A stretch of DNA of 64,000 bases from Symbiodinium natans (GCA_905221605.1 CAJNDS010000278.1:115314-179313), one strand, 5' to 3'; shown: positions 22,071 through 35,224, counted from the stretch's first letter. The notes: generated by a model from the letters alone, not told the origin. Numbers and translations are program-made.

Positions 22071-24734
22071 TTGCAAAAAAAAGTGTTCAAGGGTCGGAGG
22101 GGCTTGCGGGAGATGCCAGTTCAGGGTTGAGGGCTTCGCGCTCAGGGTTCACGGGTTAGGCTCGGCTTCAGGAAGCAGCCTCTTTGAACCCTCTAAAACC
22201 CCACAAGCCCAAGAGCCCAAAACACAAACAACAGCCCAAACCCCCAAACCCTGGAATCTCCAAACCCCCCTAAACCCTAAACATCCTAAGCCCTAAACAC
22301 CCCGAAGCCCCAACCCCTAAACATCTAAACACCCCGACGCTCTCAACCCGAAGCCCCCTACCTTAAAGCCCTCAAAGCCAGGGCACGTGCTCCGGCTTTA
22401 TGTCCCGGTGGCAGATGAGGCGGCTGTGCATGTACTCCACTGCCCTTGGGGATAAGGGAGTTTAGGGGTGTTTTTGTAGGGTGTTATTAAGTTTTGCTTT
22501 TAAGTGTTTGTATGTGGTTTTTGTAGGTGCGTTAACGAATCAGGTTAGAGTGCTTTTGTGGTGATTTTTTTGTAATGAGTTTTTAAGGGCTTGGGGGGGG
22601 GGGGGGGGGCAGTTGGGGTTTTGGGGCTGGGATTCGGGTCAGGGTGTTAGGGTTTAGGATTTAAAGGGGTGGCTTCCAGGCTTTGCGGAATATAGGGCCT
22701 GTGTAAGGTTTCAACCCTGAACCCTAAGCCTTAGGACTTTGCATGTGAAGCTCCTTTGGGATTGAAGCATCAAGGCACAGGCAGCCCGCCAAAAACACGC
22801 AAAAGAAGCTTCCTCAGGTAAGAGAAGCCTTGCAGCTCACGGCTCAGTCTCGGAAATCAAACAAACCAGGGTGTAAGGGTCTGGGGTAGGGTGTGGGTTG
22901 AAAGCAAATTAAGGCGCCGGCGAGATGAGTTGCTGCATGACACTGGCCGTCTCCTAGCGCAAGGCAGAGTGAGGGCGACTATAAAACCAGTGTTTGGGGA
23001 GAGTCTCTGGGTTGTAGATGAGGGTTTCGGCCTACCCTGACCCTAAACCCTAAACCCTTATGGTTTAGCTCGCTCCTAAACCCTAAACTTCCCTAAGCCC
23101 TAAACCCTTCGTGATTTTTGGGGATTGAAGGGTAGGTCTGGGGCCTTTCTTGCTCTGGCTTCAGGTAACGTAGCCGAAACCCAAAACCCCTAAAGCCCTA
23201 AAACCCCGAAAAACACCTAAAAGCCCCCAAAACCCCTAAAGCCTCCTTCAAGCACAAACTCCCCCAGAAACCCTCAAAACACCTCAAACCCCCCTGCCTG
23301 GTAAGGGGCCCAGAGCCAACCCCAACAGTCCTGCTCCGTGTGGGTCTCCGCCTCCAGGATGTGGTCGAAGAGCCGCAATCCCTCGCAAAGCCTCAGAGGT
23401 TGGGGAGTGTAGGGATTTTGGGGGGATTTCAGGGTTTCAGGGCTTTCGGGAAATTTCTGGGTTTGGGGTTTTAAGGTTCAGGGTTTAGGGCTTTGAGGTT
23501 TTAAGCTCGTGAAGCGCACGTGAAATGTCTGGTTTAGGGGTTTGGAGGCTTGGAGGGGTTTGCGGGTTTAAGCCCGGAACCCCACAGCAGGCTCGTGTAA
23601 TGCACCTGGGACACGCCTTTCTGCCCCAAACCCGAAACGCTGCACCTTAATACCCTACTTCTTCCGAAAGCAGAATGAAACCAAGTCTCTCCTGAAGGTC
23701 TTCCGGGGTTTTGGGGCATTTTGTGGAAGCCGTATGGGCTGCAAAGTGACTTTAGGGTTTCTTCGGGTTCAGGGTTTAGGGCTTGGCGCGGGGCTCGAAG
23801 ACGACGTAGAAGTTCAGCTTGTCCTTGAAGGTCTCGTGCATCCTGGCAGGCAAAAGGATAAGGCTAAGTCTAAGTCAGGCCCTCTGCAGGGTGACCCCAA
23901 CATCTTGACTGAGATATGAAAAGGAATGAAAAAAAAAAACATATTCCATGAGATCAGATAAACCAATTGTGAAAGCAGCGCCTGACGATGTTCGGGTGGG
24001 CCCGCACATCTTTGAACAGCATGACCTCTCCGCCAAAGGATGACGGAACTCCATCAACACCTCCTAAACCTAACCCTTATTATTAGGATATTTCAGGGTG
24101 GACTGGGCAGCCAGAACTCATTGCTCACCAATAGTTGCACAACATGGAACAGCCAGACAGGATAAGACCCTATCTAAGAGCGAAAATGCCGTTGAAAGAT
24201 TACACCAGCCCCCCAAACAGTTTAGACCGGAAAGTTGAGATAATAAATAAGATCTCAGAAGGAGGAGGAATCAAGAGTATGTAAACCCCATGACACAGCG
24301 GCACGTTTCTGGCACGTTTCTTGTGGCACCACGAAAATTTCGCGAGGCCTTCGGCGGTTGGGGGTTTACAGTTTAAGGTTTCAGGCGTAAGTTTGAAAGT
24401 TGAAGGCAAACTTGCGCTTTGAAGAATTTTCTGCTAGAGGTAGAGGTAGAGGTCCAGGTGTCTCCGCGGGATTGTCTGTACAATGCGCTGCGGGGGTGTG
24501 GACCTGTGTGGGTGGGTTAGCTGGAATTTGACACCCCGCAAGATACACGGTTCAGGGCAACAGGGTTGGGTTTGTGTTCAAACGGAGCTGCCCTGTGCCG
24601 TTTAGCGTTTTGCCACCCCCCACCCCGCCCCACCCACCTCCTTGCACTGATAAAAACAAGAAGATTGCTAGCCTGAGATTGCCTGTCCGAGTCATATGCA
24701 CAGAAGGCCCAAGACCACATGAGCTACAAGCTAT

Positions 24735-24766
24735 TTTGGAAAAAAGCGCCACTTTGTTACGGCCGC
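24735..24766 (-). repeat. Fragment of the ~90-bp satellite
   Basis: About 27 bases here (including GCGCCACTTTGTTACGGC) match the minus strand of the satellite at 38.1-40.2 kb. It is an isolated fragment, showing that the family is dispersed as well as tandem. Confidence 0.65.
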
Positions 24767-25104
24767 TTTTTGCTGTGTGCACTCGTACCGGGATGCAAAT
24801 GAGTCCATTTGTTGAGCTGGCCGTTCGGCTCCCCGTTTTTACATGCTCACGGTTAAGACCCGAAACTCTAAACCCTTAGCCCGTAGCGTGCGTCTTTGCC
24901 TTCGGTGGCTTGGGGTTTGCAGTGCAAGGTGTAATGATGTAAACTTCCCTCAGTTAAGAACCCCAGCCCAGAACTCCATCAATTAAGCCCCAGAACTCAA
25001 ACAAACAAAAACATTCCATAAATTAAGAAACCTGACTGCGAGGTACGTGGGTTTTCTCTTAGAAATCGGCTGCCGATCAACACTTGGGCTGAGGGCGGCC
25101 TAAA

Positions 25105-25222
25105 CGAGCGAGAGATTGCAGGGTCTAGAGCCCTAAAGCAAAGACTGCAAAGGTCTGGAGCCGTTAACTAGAGACTGCAGGGCCGGCGGCCTAAACCAGA
25201 GACTGCAGACAACTGCAGGGTT
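25105..25222 (+). repeat. Short tandem repeat around AGAGACTGCAGGG
   Basis: Three to four imperfect copies of a unit of about 35-40 bp contain gagactgcagg and cctaaacc or ccctaaag. It lies just before the island holding the 25.3-26.4 kb ORF. Confidence 0.55.
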
Positions 25223-25341
25223 CCGCGACACAATGGGCTGTTTTTACATGCTCAGCATTGCTTGGATCAATCCACAAGAATTTCGCTTTGCGGTGGCTCC
25301 AGAATAACGTCGACGCGGGCAGGGATGATGAAAAAGTGTCC

Positions 25342-26415
25342 TCAGTGATTCATGGACTGCCTCCCAGGGGCTTCTCTGGCACGCTTGATGGGGCCAGCTT
25401 CACTTCCACCACACACGGAAGTGTGGCGGCAAGAGAAGGTTAAGGAGGTGTCCGGGGCAAAGAACTCGTCAGGCTTCAGAACCTTGCTCATCCAGAGATC
25501 CAGATGGCCAAGGCGCTTGTGCTTCTTCAGCTGGTTGCGAACCCGCACTAGGGATGAGCGAGTGAAGGCGATCAACTTGGATCCCTCGAAGACTGGGTGT
25601 GCATGCCGCTGCCTCTGTGGTTTGGGAGGATGCCATTTCCTGAAGCCCAGCCACTTGATTGGCCTGTTGTCCTTCTTATTCAGCAAGGGCAGGATGCTAC
25701 GGACGTGTGGGAATGCACACCTTGCTGTGCATTCTACATACATGATGCAGCGAATTTTTGAGCGCGCGCCTTGCAGAAAATGGGCCACTGCTGGCAACCA
25801 ACGATAAAAGAAGGAGTACATGGTCATCTCATTATACCGCAAATGGCGTTTGCCATCTTTGATCTTACCATGTGTGAAGCCCTGTTTGACCAAAAGCAGC
25901 CTTTTGGGCACTCCACGCTTTATAAGCTGAGATCGCAGATTGGTGGCATGGTGTCGCGCGGCATGATGCGACAGCATCACCCACAGAATGTTGTTGATGC
26001 CAACCGACCCCGTCGGCAGCGTGATGTCCTCATCTTCCACGTGGTTGCTTTGGCAGCGATGCTGGGTAACCCGAGCGGATTCCAGCGATCCGCATGAATA
26101 TCTGCGGCCGCAGTCGCATGTAAAAATGCTTGGAGGAAGGCGGAGCCATGAAAATCGTTGAGTCGGGCAGATGGCGTTAGCAGACACCACTAGCAGGTAC
26201 AACGAACGTGATGCGGTGACGCAGTGATGCTTTTCAGTTGTTGATGAAGTGCGGTGTGCGAAGTCATGGAAGCTGTGATCCTGCAAGACGCCTGCCCGAG
26301 CACTCGTGGAAGGAAGGGCAAAAGGGTTGAAGGCGGCTGTACCATTTCTTCCTCCACCCGGCAGCCCCTGACAAAGGGGGGACAAAGGACGACAAAGGGA
26401 GACAAAGGGGGACAA
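25342..26415 (-). CDS. Unrecognised 357-codon ORF with a zinc-finger-like motif (probably partial)
   Basis: The frame opens at a TTG, not an ATG; the first Met inside the coding-like part is near residue 147 (VMLSHH). The first 60 codons overlap a purine-rich repeat and are probably not coding. Residues 100-121 give CDCGRRYSC...HRC, a possible CCCHC zinc site. The later part looks like a folded protein: YSFFYRWLPAVAHFL (200-214), a YVEC segment (227-229), WLGFRK (255-260), FEGSKLIAFTRSSL (276-289) and HLDLWMSKVL (304-313). The order of a short acidic strand, WLG and GSxLIAFT faintly recalls glycosyltransferase-family-25-like proteins, but I cannot support that. It could be an exon, a decayed gene or a transposon product. 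It lies in an island with few telomere-like motifs. Confidence 0.4.
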   Translation of the reverse strand: MSPFVSLCRPLSPLCQGLPGGGRNGTAAFNPFALPSTSARAGVLQDHSFHDFAHRTSSTTEKHHCVTASRSLYLLVVSANAICPTQRFSWLRLPPSIFTCDCGRRYSCGSLESARVTQHRCQSNHVEDEDITLPTGSVGINNILWVMLSHHAARHHATNLRSQLIKRGVPKRLLLVKQGFTHGKIKDGKRHLRYNEMTMYSFFYRWLPAVAHFLQGARSKIRCIMYVECTARCAFPHVRSILPLLNKKDNRPIKWLGFRKWHPPKPQRQRHAHPVFEGSKLIAFTRSSLVRVRNQLKKHKRLGHLDLWMSKVLKPDEFFAPDTSLTFSCRHTSVCGGSEAGPIKRAREAPGRQSMNH

Positions 26416-26485
26416 GTGGAGTCACAAGCCATGGCAAACCCGCAGACCCATCCAACTTGAAGCGAGACAAAGGGAGACAAGTGTA
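26370..26485 (+). repeat. Purine-rich GACAAAGGGG repeats
   Basis: Five or six imperfect copies of gacaaaggg(g)a are followed after a gap by a further pair. It is simple sequence and overlaps the doubtful 5' end of the minus-strand ORF. Confidence 0.65.
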
Positions 26486-29400
26486 AAAAAACAATGTCAT
26501 GTCCTGCCTAGTTCCAGCGCTTGAAAATTGAGGCTTTGGGATTGGGAATCCCTACCCGGAACTTTCCACAAACCCCTTCATCAAAAATGCGCCTTAAACT
26601 ACGCGAAGAACCCTACAAGGAGTCAGAGGGGGATATTCCTTCAAGAGCTCTTGAAGGGTTTGAGCGCTGAGACACCTAAACCCTAGACCTTCCCCGCCTC
26701 ACGCTTGAGAGCCTCGAGGTTGACTCCCGGCACATTCAAGGTGTACCTGGTAGAAACTCTGCGGTTAATAGCTTAGGGTTTTAGAGCGTCGGGCTAGTTA
26801 ATGAAAAGGCTTGTGATATCAAGCACCGGCACTGCCTAACACTGACCTTAGGGCTTGTGGTGTTTAGGATCTTTCATAAAGGGCTTTTTGGGCCTGCGGG
26901 CTTTCCAGTGCATCAGTGTATGGCTATGGGCTTGGGGGTGCTGATTGACTTCGAGCAGCGGTGATAGCCTTCTTCCCCTGAGGCTTGACCTCAAGCTACT
27001 CCTGAACCTGCAGTTCCTCAAAACCCGTTGACGTCCTTGCGGTCCCCAAGCAGGTTTAGGGATTTATGGCTTAGGGATGTTTAGGATTTGTAGGGCCCCG
27101 GCTGCTTGATGGCCCTGGCCGAGCCCGTCAACTTGTGCGTGGACAGGCGAACCTGGCGAGAGCCAAGTGGGTGGGGAAATGTGAAGGGGTGTAGGGTTTA
27201 GGGTTTAGGGTTTAGGGTTCAGAGTTTAGGGTTTGGGGAGAGAGGGACGGAAGGAGATGGTATGGGGGGTTGGTATGAGGGTTTAGGGTTTAGGGTGGTA
27301 GAAAGGGGGTTGGTAGGGGGGGTTGGTGGGGTCACCAGTGACTCAGGGCTCCGAGCTCCTCAGTGTGTGGGTGGTTCTTTGGCTCAAGAACAATAGCACA
27401 AGCTGAACAGGTCCTGGTGTGACAGCTTCAGACTGTAGGAATTTGTTCGCAGGCGTATTCGGAAAGCGGCTCATAGTGAAGGACAACAGAGGCAAATTAC
27501 AGGTCTGGGGCCAAGATTCCAGCGTACGATACGTACCATCTCCGACGAGCAACATGAGGTCGCACGAAACGAATGCGCACTGGAACTCAGAAACCTGATT
27601 CAATGTATGCTCAGAACCACTCAAGTTGGCAGCCGCTTGTGCAAAGATCCGCAGATTGCCTGAGACCTACACACCCAAGTCCACACATCCAAGCGGCCCG
27701 AAAAGAACTTCCACCCTCAGCGGATTGAGGACAACCGCGCAACCCTAAACCCTACACCCTAAACCCAGCGGCACCAGGGTGTTCATCGACCGCCCGATCA
27801 AGCTGTCGGCAAACATGTACACATCGGCGATGTACCTGGCACCCATCGCCAACCGCCCGACCTCTAATTCTGACAGACGCAACCTCCCTATTCCCTAGCC
27901 CTAAACACCCTAAGCCCTAAACCCTGAACTCTCCCCCCCCCCCCACACAAAAAAAAAACTAAAGCCAAAAAACAGAAGCCCTCAACGTGAAGGCGCGCGA
28001 AGTTGAGAAACATTGAACAGCCTCTGGGCGGAGCAATCGCAGCGTTTAAAGGGCTTGGGGTGTAAGGTTCAGGCTTGAGAAGCTGGCAACTGGCCTCAAG
28101 CCGAGGGATTCAACCGAAAATTGCAAAGTCCAACATCCCAGAACCCCAGGACTCAGGACACCCCAGGTTCTCAATGCCAGTGAGGTCGATGATCGTGGCG
28201 GGCGCCTGGAATCCATGGGCAAAACGGTTTGGAAAAAGATTCGGGTTGGGGCCGTAGGGTCCAAGGCCTCCGGGGTTGTAGGCTTACAGAAGGTGGGTCG
28301 GTTGGCAAGTTGTGCCCTGAACTCTCAGAAGTGGTTCCAGCTGGGACGGCGCGAAGCACCTCCACCCGCGACTGCATCAGGTCCTCCACAGGCTCGGCGC
28401 GACTCTGCGTCCTCGGCAGCCCGAGAGGGATCAGATCCCCAACTGCCAAAACTCCTACAGGCCGGATTTCTGCATTCTAGGGTTTGGGGTCTTAGAGGTA
28501 CTCTCAAGACCCCCCCCCCCTTCACACCCAAGGTTTTTCCGCGATGCTCATGAATTCCGAAAGACCTACAGGGCTTTGGGGTTTTGGGGGGTTTAGGGCT
28601 GAACCCTGGCTGAGCGCCCGCATCTAGGACTGAAAAGGTCAGCGCAGGAAAAGCTAGGAAGTCCCAGGCATCAGTGACTTCGTCCTTCCGCACAAACTAT
28701 CTATGGTCACGCTTGGGCAGAGGGATTTCGACCCAACATGTGTTGAGGTTCAACAAGAGAAACAAACATCATAATTGAGGACTTTATGTCGCGCAATGCG
28801 CACGGTGACAATCTCCGTGGTACATCTCAGCACAAAAAAATCTCACCTGATTTGAGCTGGAAGTCCTGCAACAACCCCGAAGCCCTAAGCCCTAAGCCCT
28901 GAACCCTGAAACCTGAACCCTACACGGGACCAGGCCATCGCCCGAAGGAGGAGACGGCTCGACTCATCGTCTTGGACCTGTGCAGCCAGAGGTCGTTCTT
29001 GCGCACGGAGTTTAGGATCTTCGAAACATGACACCTCCCGATCAATTCGAGAGACACCTGGCTCTGCTTCAGTTGTCGGAATTGGTGCGCATAAACCGGA
29101 AAGCCCCTACTGTGCGAGCGGTGCCATACCACTTCAAAAGCCGAAGCCCTGGAAACGGCCTGATGGATGACATGACATTGCTGGCGACAGTTGCTCCAGC
29201 TCCCATGGCTGCGACACAACTGCACCTCGTGTGAAGAGGGGCTCTTTCTCAAACGATGAACCGAGGAATCCCGAAATCATCTGTGGTTTTACTGGCGAAG
29301 CTGTGGTTTTACTGGCGAAGGCAAGATGCTGGCAATCCGATTCCTCCATGGGCCGATCGTGCACTGCATGCCTACTCAAACCAAACTGCAAACCGTATAA

Positions 29401-30609
29401 ACCCTAAGCTTATCCTTTTATCCCTACCGGCGCCCTAACAGCCTGGAGCCGCAACGTCAGATGAAATGCAATCTAGCAGCAAATGCAAGACAAAAGGAGA
29501 CCCTGAACTCTGAACTAGGCGTTGAAAGGCCCAAACTTCGCAACGCAGCCCTCCAAGAAACACGTACAGGGTAAGCTCCAAACTAACCCCCCAAACCTCT
29601 TGCAATTAATGTAACTCTTAAGCTCCAAACCCGCCTCAAACTCTTTCAAACTCAGCTTGCCTGGACAGCCTCTCAACATCACAACGCTCAGCGCCAACAA
29701 ACCCAAGCCCCAATCGGTCTCTTGGTTGGTCATTATATGCCCATGCCCTTTTGCCTCTAGAGGGTCGGGGGACTCTGATCTGACGCGCAAGCCGATCTAC
29801 ACGACCCCAAGAAGCCTCGAGACACGTGAAACAGCTGTGTCGAAACAAGTCAGAGGCGTGGGCCAGCGCAAGCCCCTTCTCAGGTGCTTGAGCCTACGAG
29901 TCTGAACCCCCCTGGACGACGAATAAGAGGGTGAACTGTGGGAGGGATCAGAGTTTAGACCAAATCCCGAAACCTTAGCCCAAAACCTTCAGCCTTAAAC
30001 CCGAGTCTTAGAAACAACCCAGCTGCAAACCTTCAACCCAGAAGCGCAGGCGGGTTGACACCTCTGTCAAAGCCCGAAGGGTGTGACAGAAGGGTCGCAC
30101 GAGGAAGCTGTGCGGGTCTCTACTATAGAGATCAAAGCCCTACATCGAGGGACCACGTTCGCAAGCTCAGCCTGTTGATACTGCGGCTTACAAAAACCCG
30201 TTCTCTCGTCACTCTCACTCTCTCACTCTCTCTCCTCTTTCTCATCATTAAGTTCATGTCATGAGCTTGCGAACATGTTCGTCTCGAAGGGCCATTCAAG
30301 TCGTGCAGGGAAAACACGAAAAGGAAGCACGCCTTTGTTCTAGGAGCAGAAGGCGACGAATTGGTTTCATGCCTCAAAAGTCGATCAAGCAGCGAGCAAA
30401 GTGAACCCGAGGTAGTCCGAGAAGATCCCGTATAGAATGCCGGCCTCGATAACATGGATGCGGCCTTCACCTCCTTACACTTCCCCCTCCGCCCCAAAAA
30501 CAGAAACTGCAGCCTCCTAGACGTTTAACGCACAAGCCAAACCCGGAAGCCCTGAAACCACAGACCCTTCTCCTGGACGCCCAAAACGGAGCGCGTTTTC
30601 CTCGGCTGA

Positions 30610-30740
30610 CCTCTACCCACCATTACCCACCATTGCCACCGATACCCACCATTACCCACCATTTCCTAGCATTACCCACCATTACCCAGCAATACCCACC
30701 ACGACGAACCATTCCACCATACACACCACTACCCACCATC
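30610..30740 (+). repeat. 10-bp minisatellite (CATTACCCAC)
   Basis: About twelve imperfect copies of acccaccatt, with variants such as ttgccaccg and cgacgaacc, run directly into the next repeat. Confidence 0.8.
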
Positions 30741-30744
30741 ACCA

Positions 30745-31145
30745 ACCAATAAGCAAAAACAAATGTACGTAGTAAGCGAAGATGCACCAATAAGAAAAAC
30801 AAGCGTATATACAGAGCGAAGACGCACCACTAAGCAGAACAACCGCACATAGCAAGCGAAGACGCACCAACAAGCAAAAGTAAGCGAAGGAGCAACAATA
30901 AGGAAAACAACCGCACATAGTAAGCGAAGGCACACCAACAAGCCAAACAAGCGCATGTTATGATAGAGCAAAGACGCACCGCTAAGCCAAACCGTTGCTA
31001 TAGTGAGCGAAGACGAACCGATCAGCAAAACAAGCGCGCAGCAAGTGAAGACAGACCAGTAAGCAAAGCGAAGACGCACCAACAAAACAGAACAACCGCA
31101 CACAGTAAGCGAAAACGCACCAATAAGCAAACCAACTGCGCCAAA
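30745..31145 (+). repeat. ~40-bp tandem repeat (AGTAAGCGAAGACGCACC core)
   Basis: About nine to ten diverged copies share agtaagcgaagacgcacc followed by aataagcaaaacaa and a variable CGCACAT segment. The minus strand reads as a Leu/Cys/Phe-rich ORF with membrane-like composition. I regard that as a by-product of the repeat. Confidence 0.75.
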
Positions 31146-33199
31146 AAGTTTGTTGTTAGTCCCTTGTTCATGACATCGCCGCACAGGAAGCGGCCCAGTA
31201 ACAAGCGGCCCAAGGCGTTTACGTAGAGTATGGTTCTTTCTGTGTAGAGTTTAAGGTCTCAGGGCTTCCGGGTTTAGGCGTTTGGAGTCTAGGGTTTCAA
31301 GGTACAGGATGGTAAAGGGTTTAAGGGTGTAGCGCAGTAGCAGCCCGGCCGCCAAGTAGGGGGCAAAAGTCCACTTCCTTGGCCCCATACCCCCAAACCC
31401 AAACCCCAAGCCCCAAACCCCAACCCCCAAACCCCAACTCCAAACCCTAAAGCCTAAGCCCTGTATTTCGTAAGGAGAAGTACTCCAGGGCTTTGGAGTT
31501 TGGGGTGTTGGGGCGAGCTGGGAACAGCGACTTCAGGGCTTCAGGGCTTTAGGGTTCAGATTTGCGTTGGGGCTTCAGGTTTAGGGTTTAGGGTTCAATT
31601 AGGGTTTAGATTTGGGTGTAGGTTAGGGTTGGAGAGGTTGAGGGTTAAGGGGTTGCTTAACACAACGATTCTGTACCCGAACTTCCCCCAACCCTGGGAC
31701 ACTTAAACCCTACAGCCCAACACCCCCTAAGCCCCCTTAATAGGGCGTCCCTCCGCTTGGGCTCGTGACCTCAAGCAAGTTAGGTTGAGGGGTTATGGGG
31801 CCTTAAGGCTTTAAGGCTTTAGGTTTGTTTCAGTTTTTGCGCAACCACCCCATTTAAAAGAAACGGCCCAAGTGGCAGGGGTGGCCTGAGGGGTTGAGGA
31901 GCTGAAGGGGGAACCACACCCTAACCCCCACACCATACACCAAACCCCCGGCCCACACACCTACCACCCCCCAAATCCCAAGGCCTTTTGAGCCACAAGC
32001 CATTCTCGAGGCCTTCTCCTCCTGCAAAGGGTTTAGGGTCTTGGGTTACTCTACGCTCTAAACCCCGAACCCTGAAGCTGAGCCCAAACCCCAAAGCCCT
32101 AAGACCTGAACCCTTTCTAGTGCACTTGTCATGCGATTTATCTTCGTAATTTGGGTACGTGAGCGAAGTGCAAGAACAAGGCCCGTGGTACAAAGAAATT
32201 TAGCACTAACCGCTAGATGACAAGAGCTCTACCATAATGTCTTGAAAGAGTGCCTTTTTGGTTGGGAAACAATTTCAATACCATCTTGGGAGAAATGTAC
32301 TAGCCAGGCGCTTCCTTCGCGTCATCTCCACCACACAATTACCCGTGTACGGACCAGACAAGAGCTTACGACATCTCACGGCTACTGCTGGTCAACCTTC
32401 GAGGAGCCAGTCATGAACAGAAGAAATGTGCACCCCGTTGCGACGAAGTGACATGCTTAGGGTCTGTAGGGATTAGGGGGGCTTAGGGTTCGGAAGTCTG
32501 GCGCTGTCGAGGTCCTTGGGCAGCAAAGGCTGTCACCGATGGTTTGGGGACTTAGGAAGCATGATCCACAAGCAGCGGCTTGCATCCGAAATTCTGCCTC
32601 AGGGTAGACATCTCCAGTTGCCGGCCTATTGCCTATCAAGCCCTCGCATCCTGCAACTCGTTGATTAGGCGTTAGGGTGCTTCGAGAGCTGCCAAATGGT
32701 CCATCGACCTCAATCATAGGGTTACTGTAGCCGGAGGTACGGCTGGGTTCCCTCTCACGCTTCGGCTCGACGCTGGTATCAGCGCCTCTCCTAAACCCTA
32801 AACTCCGTAAATCAGAAACCATCATAAACTATAAACCATAAACCTTGCTTGAAAGACTCAATGCATACTTTGACGCAACTGATACAGGAGAAACCCTGGT
32901 TTCATGACATTTTCTGTGATTCCCGGCCTCAGCCCCAGAGCCAGCTTTGTCCACGAAATGCCTGGCAGGGTGGGCTTGCGCACCGGATTCGCACGGCTCA
33001 GTTCTTGCCCTCCAGATTCGCATCCTTACCTCCCCATTGTTCGGAGCCGCAGAAAAACCGGGAGACCCGTCAGCTTTGCTGCAAGAATGGCTTTGCAGAC
33101 CCTCAGGGATACGTCACTTTGAACCTTGATCTCTTAACTTCTTAACCGCAAACTCTGTAGGCCCTACCACCAAGACTCATGACCCCTTCGTGAACCTCT

Positions 33200-35220
33200 T
33201 AGGGTCCTAGAGTCTTCCGAAACTTGTTTATGGTCTTGCACATGGTGGGCCAAGCTGTAACATGCCCGGCGAACTGTGGCGGGCTGGTCGCCAAAAATCT
33301 GGCCGATAGTGCCTCAAACTTGGGCAATCTGAGCGCTGGTTGCACATCTACAGAATGGGAAGGCTTTTGCTCCGGCTTCCCGGCTTGCACCCCATGGTTT
33401 CAACCTCAAGCCGAAAACATGTGGACGTTTGATTAGCAACTCCCTCACGCGCCAAACAGTGCCAAAAGGTTTGTGCGCCCCTAAATGAATTTTCGGGGTG
33501 GTTGTTTTGGCGGGTTCCAGGCCCAGGCCCAACTTGTTTGGGGGAGGGACCTTAGAAAGCCTGAAATCTTCGGCCCTTGAGAAGCCCGAAACCAAAACCC
33601 TGAGCTCTAGGCCGCAGCCTGCCCGGAGCAGAACTGCTGTGAGCGGTAGGCTTGTATGTTGAGAGGTTGGGACGTAAGCCCTATAGACCCACTCAACTCG
33701 GGACACCACGCGTCAAAGCGTCAGCTCTCCTCCGTTGCTCCACAAGCGAGATGCTTAGGCTACGCTGGCGATAAGGTTACGCTCTCAACCCCCACTTCTA
33801 CCCCGACCGCGAACTATAGCTCAGCTCGGGGCTTGCCCGGAACGCCATAAACTACGATCTGCAACGTGGAACATACACGCTCAGCCCCACCAACATCTAC
33901 ACCATCCCTACACTTTCGGACCAAGACGCACGTGCATGCGCAACAAAAAAATCTGAGCGCAACACAGCGCGGACAGCGACCGTCTGTGAGGAGCTCGGTT
34001 CCGCACTCCTGCTCAAGGCTTGTCGATAGCACTTCATTGCGGAACTGTGATTTTTGCCAAACAAAGATTTCCGCCCTCCCAGAACGAAGTCATACTAGAG
34101 GATCCGCGCTAAAGTCAAAAGCAGCTGAACACACACCCACGTCGATGTTTTATCCCAATGTCTTGGCTGCGAACGTCAGCTGAGCCCCCATTCCAAGAGC
34201 TCTCTTGGAGCCTCAACCCCCACTACAAATCCTAGGGTTCAAAAACGCGAAACCCCCAAGAACCAAGAGATGCTGAACAGCCCAACAACCGATCCCATCG
34301 TTTCTAAATCAGAACCCTGCCTCGCAGTAGAAGACCGGTGCAGCTGCCGCTGCCACCTCGAGGAAGCGACATGTTCTTTTTGTATGTGGCTGCGGGTCAT
34401 GCCGGTTGTGTCTCACAGGGCGGAAGCCAGCCTCTTGGCGCGGGGCATGGGGCAGCCTCGGCAAGAGTCTCAACATCCTAGCAAGCGTCTCAACATACTA
34501 CTCCCACGCCTTCCTTCTCACAGCGTTTTGCAGGGTAGTTTAAGGCCACAGCAGAACGATCTCATCCAGCCGGCCGTGGATGCCAGCTACAACAGCTGAA
34601 GCATCTTCCGCTCGAAGCAGGGTGCGAAAAGTGTCCTCGCCAGGCAGTGGTCGAAAACCATATGAGCGACTGCCAAAACCGGCTGGTGGTGCTAATGGAC
34701 GCAACATGAAGGCTTTGGCTTTCCAAGGGTTCCCATCGTTGTACAGGGTCTTGGCATCAATCATCCACGCTTGATGTCTGCAGGTGTCGCTTTGGGAAAA
34801 ATCAAGGCTGTAGCACACCCAACGGCTCATTAACTTAGGGGTGTCGCTTTTCAAGTGTTCCCATCGCTTTACAGGGTTTTGGGCACTCGTGTCCACCCCT
34901 TACTGACTTGAATGGCTGGGGTTTTGGCGCTTGCTCATCCAAATTCCTCGGAAGCCAAGATGGTCGCCATGGTCTTCGCCAAATCCGCCAGGTTCCAAGG
35001 ACTGGCATGACATGGCAATGAGTCAGCACACTGACCACAGAAAACACAATCAATAGCGAAAAGGCTTGTCCCCTTCTAATCGCCCGCCTGCTGCACGCCA
35101 GCACTACAAGAAAACGGACCTTTGAGTCAGCATCTCTGAGTCTCACAACGACGCCGAGGTGTCTTTCCGGGACCCGAGCCGGCGCTGCAAAGCCCGAAGA
35201 CAACGTCGCCTCCACGCACA
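33200..35220. other. No gene recognised
   Basis: Unique-looking sequence with small overlapping ORFs on both strands (up to about 180 codons, the longest running into the microsatellite). None has a motif I can name. Telomere-like motifs are essentially absent, which marks a change from the first 33 kb. Confidence 0.55.
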
Positions 35221-35224
35221 CGCA

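Larger units (their letters stand above)
19366..25100. repeat. Telomere-like motif region without genes
   Basis: Degenerate TTTAGGG/CCCTAAA units resume about 400 bp after the retroelement and continue with unrelated spacers. Denser tracts lie at 21,410-21,520, 21,885-22,070, 22,255-22,360 and 23,035-23,115. ORFs are all shorter than about 115 codons and none has a recognisable domain. From about 23.9 to 25.0 kb the motif is sparse. Confidence 0.7.
26500..33200. repeat. Sparser telomere-like region, no genes seen
   Basis: Telomere-like motifs continue at lower density, with clusters at 27,190-27,300, 27,740-27,770 and 31,370-31,640, and fade out near 32.8 kb. No ORF over about 150 codons or with a recognisable domain is present; the 151-codon minus-strand ORF at 30.7-31.2 kb is a product of a tandem repeat. 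Confidence 0.65.

Noticed and set aside
30729-31184. Cys/Leu-rich, membrane-like 151-codon minus-strand ORF
   Set aside because: It is an artefact of the ~40-bp tandem repeat.
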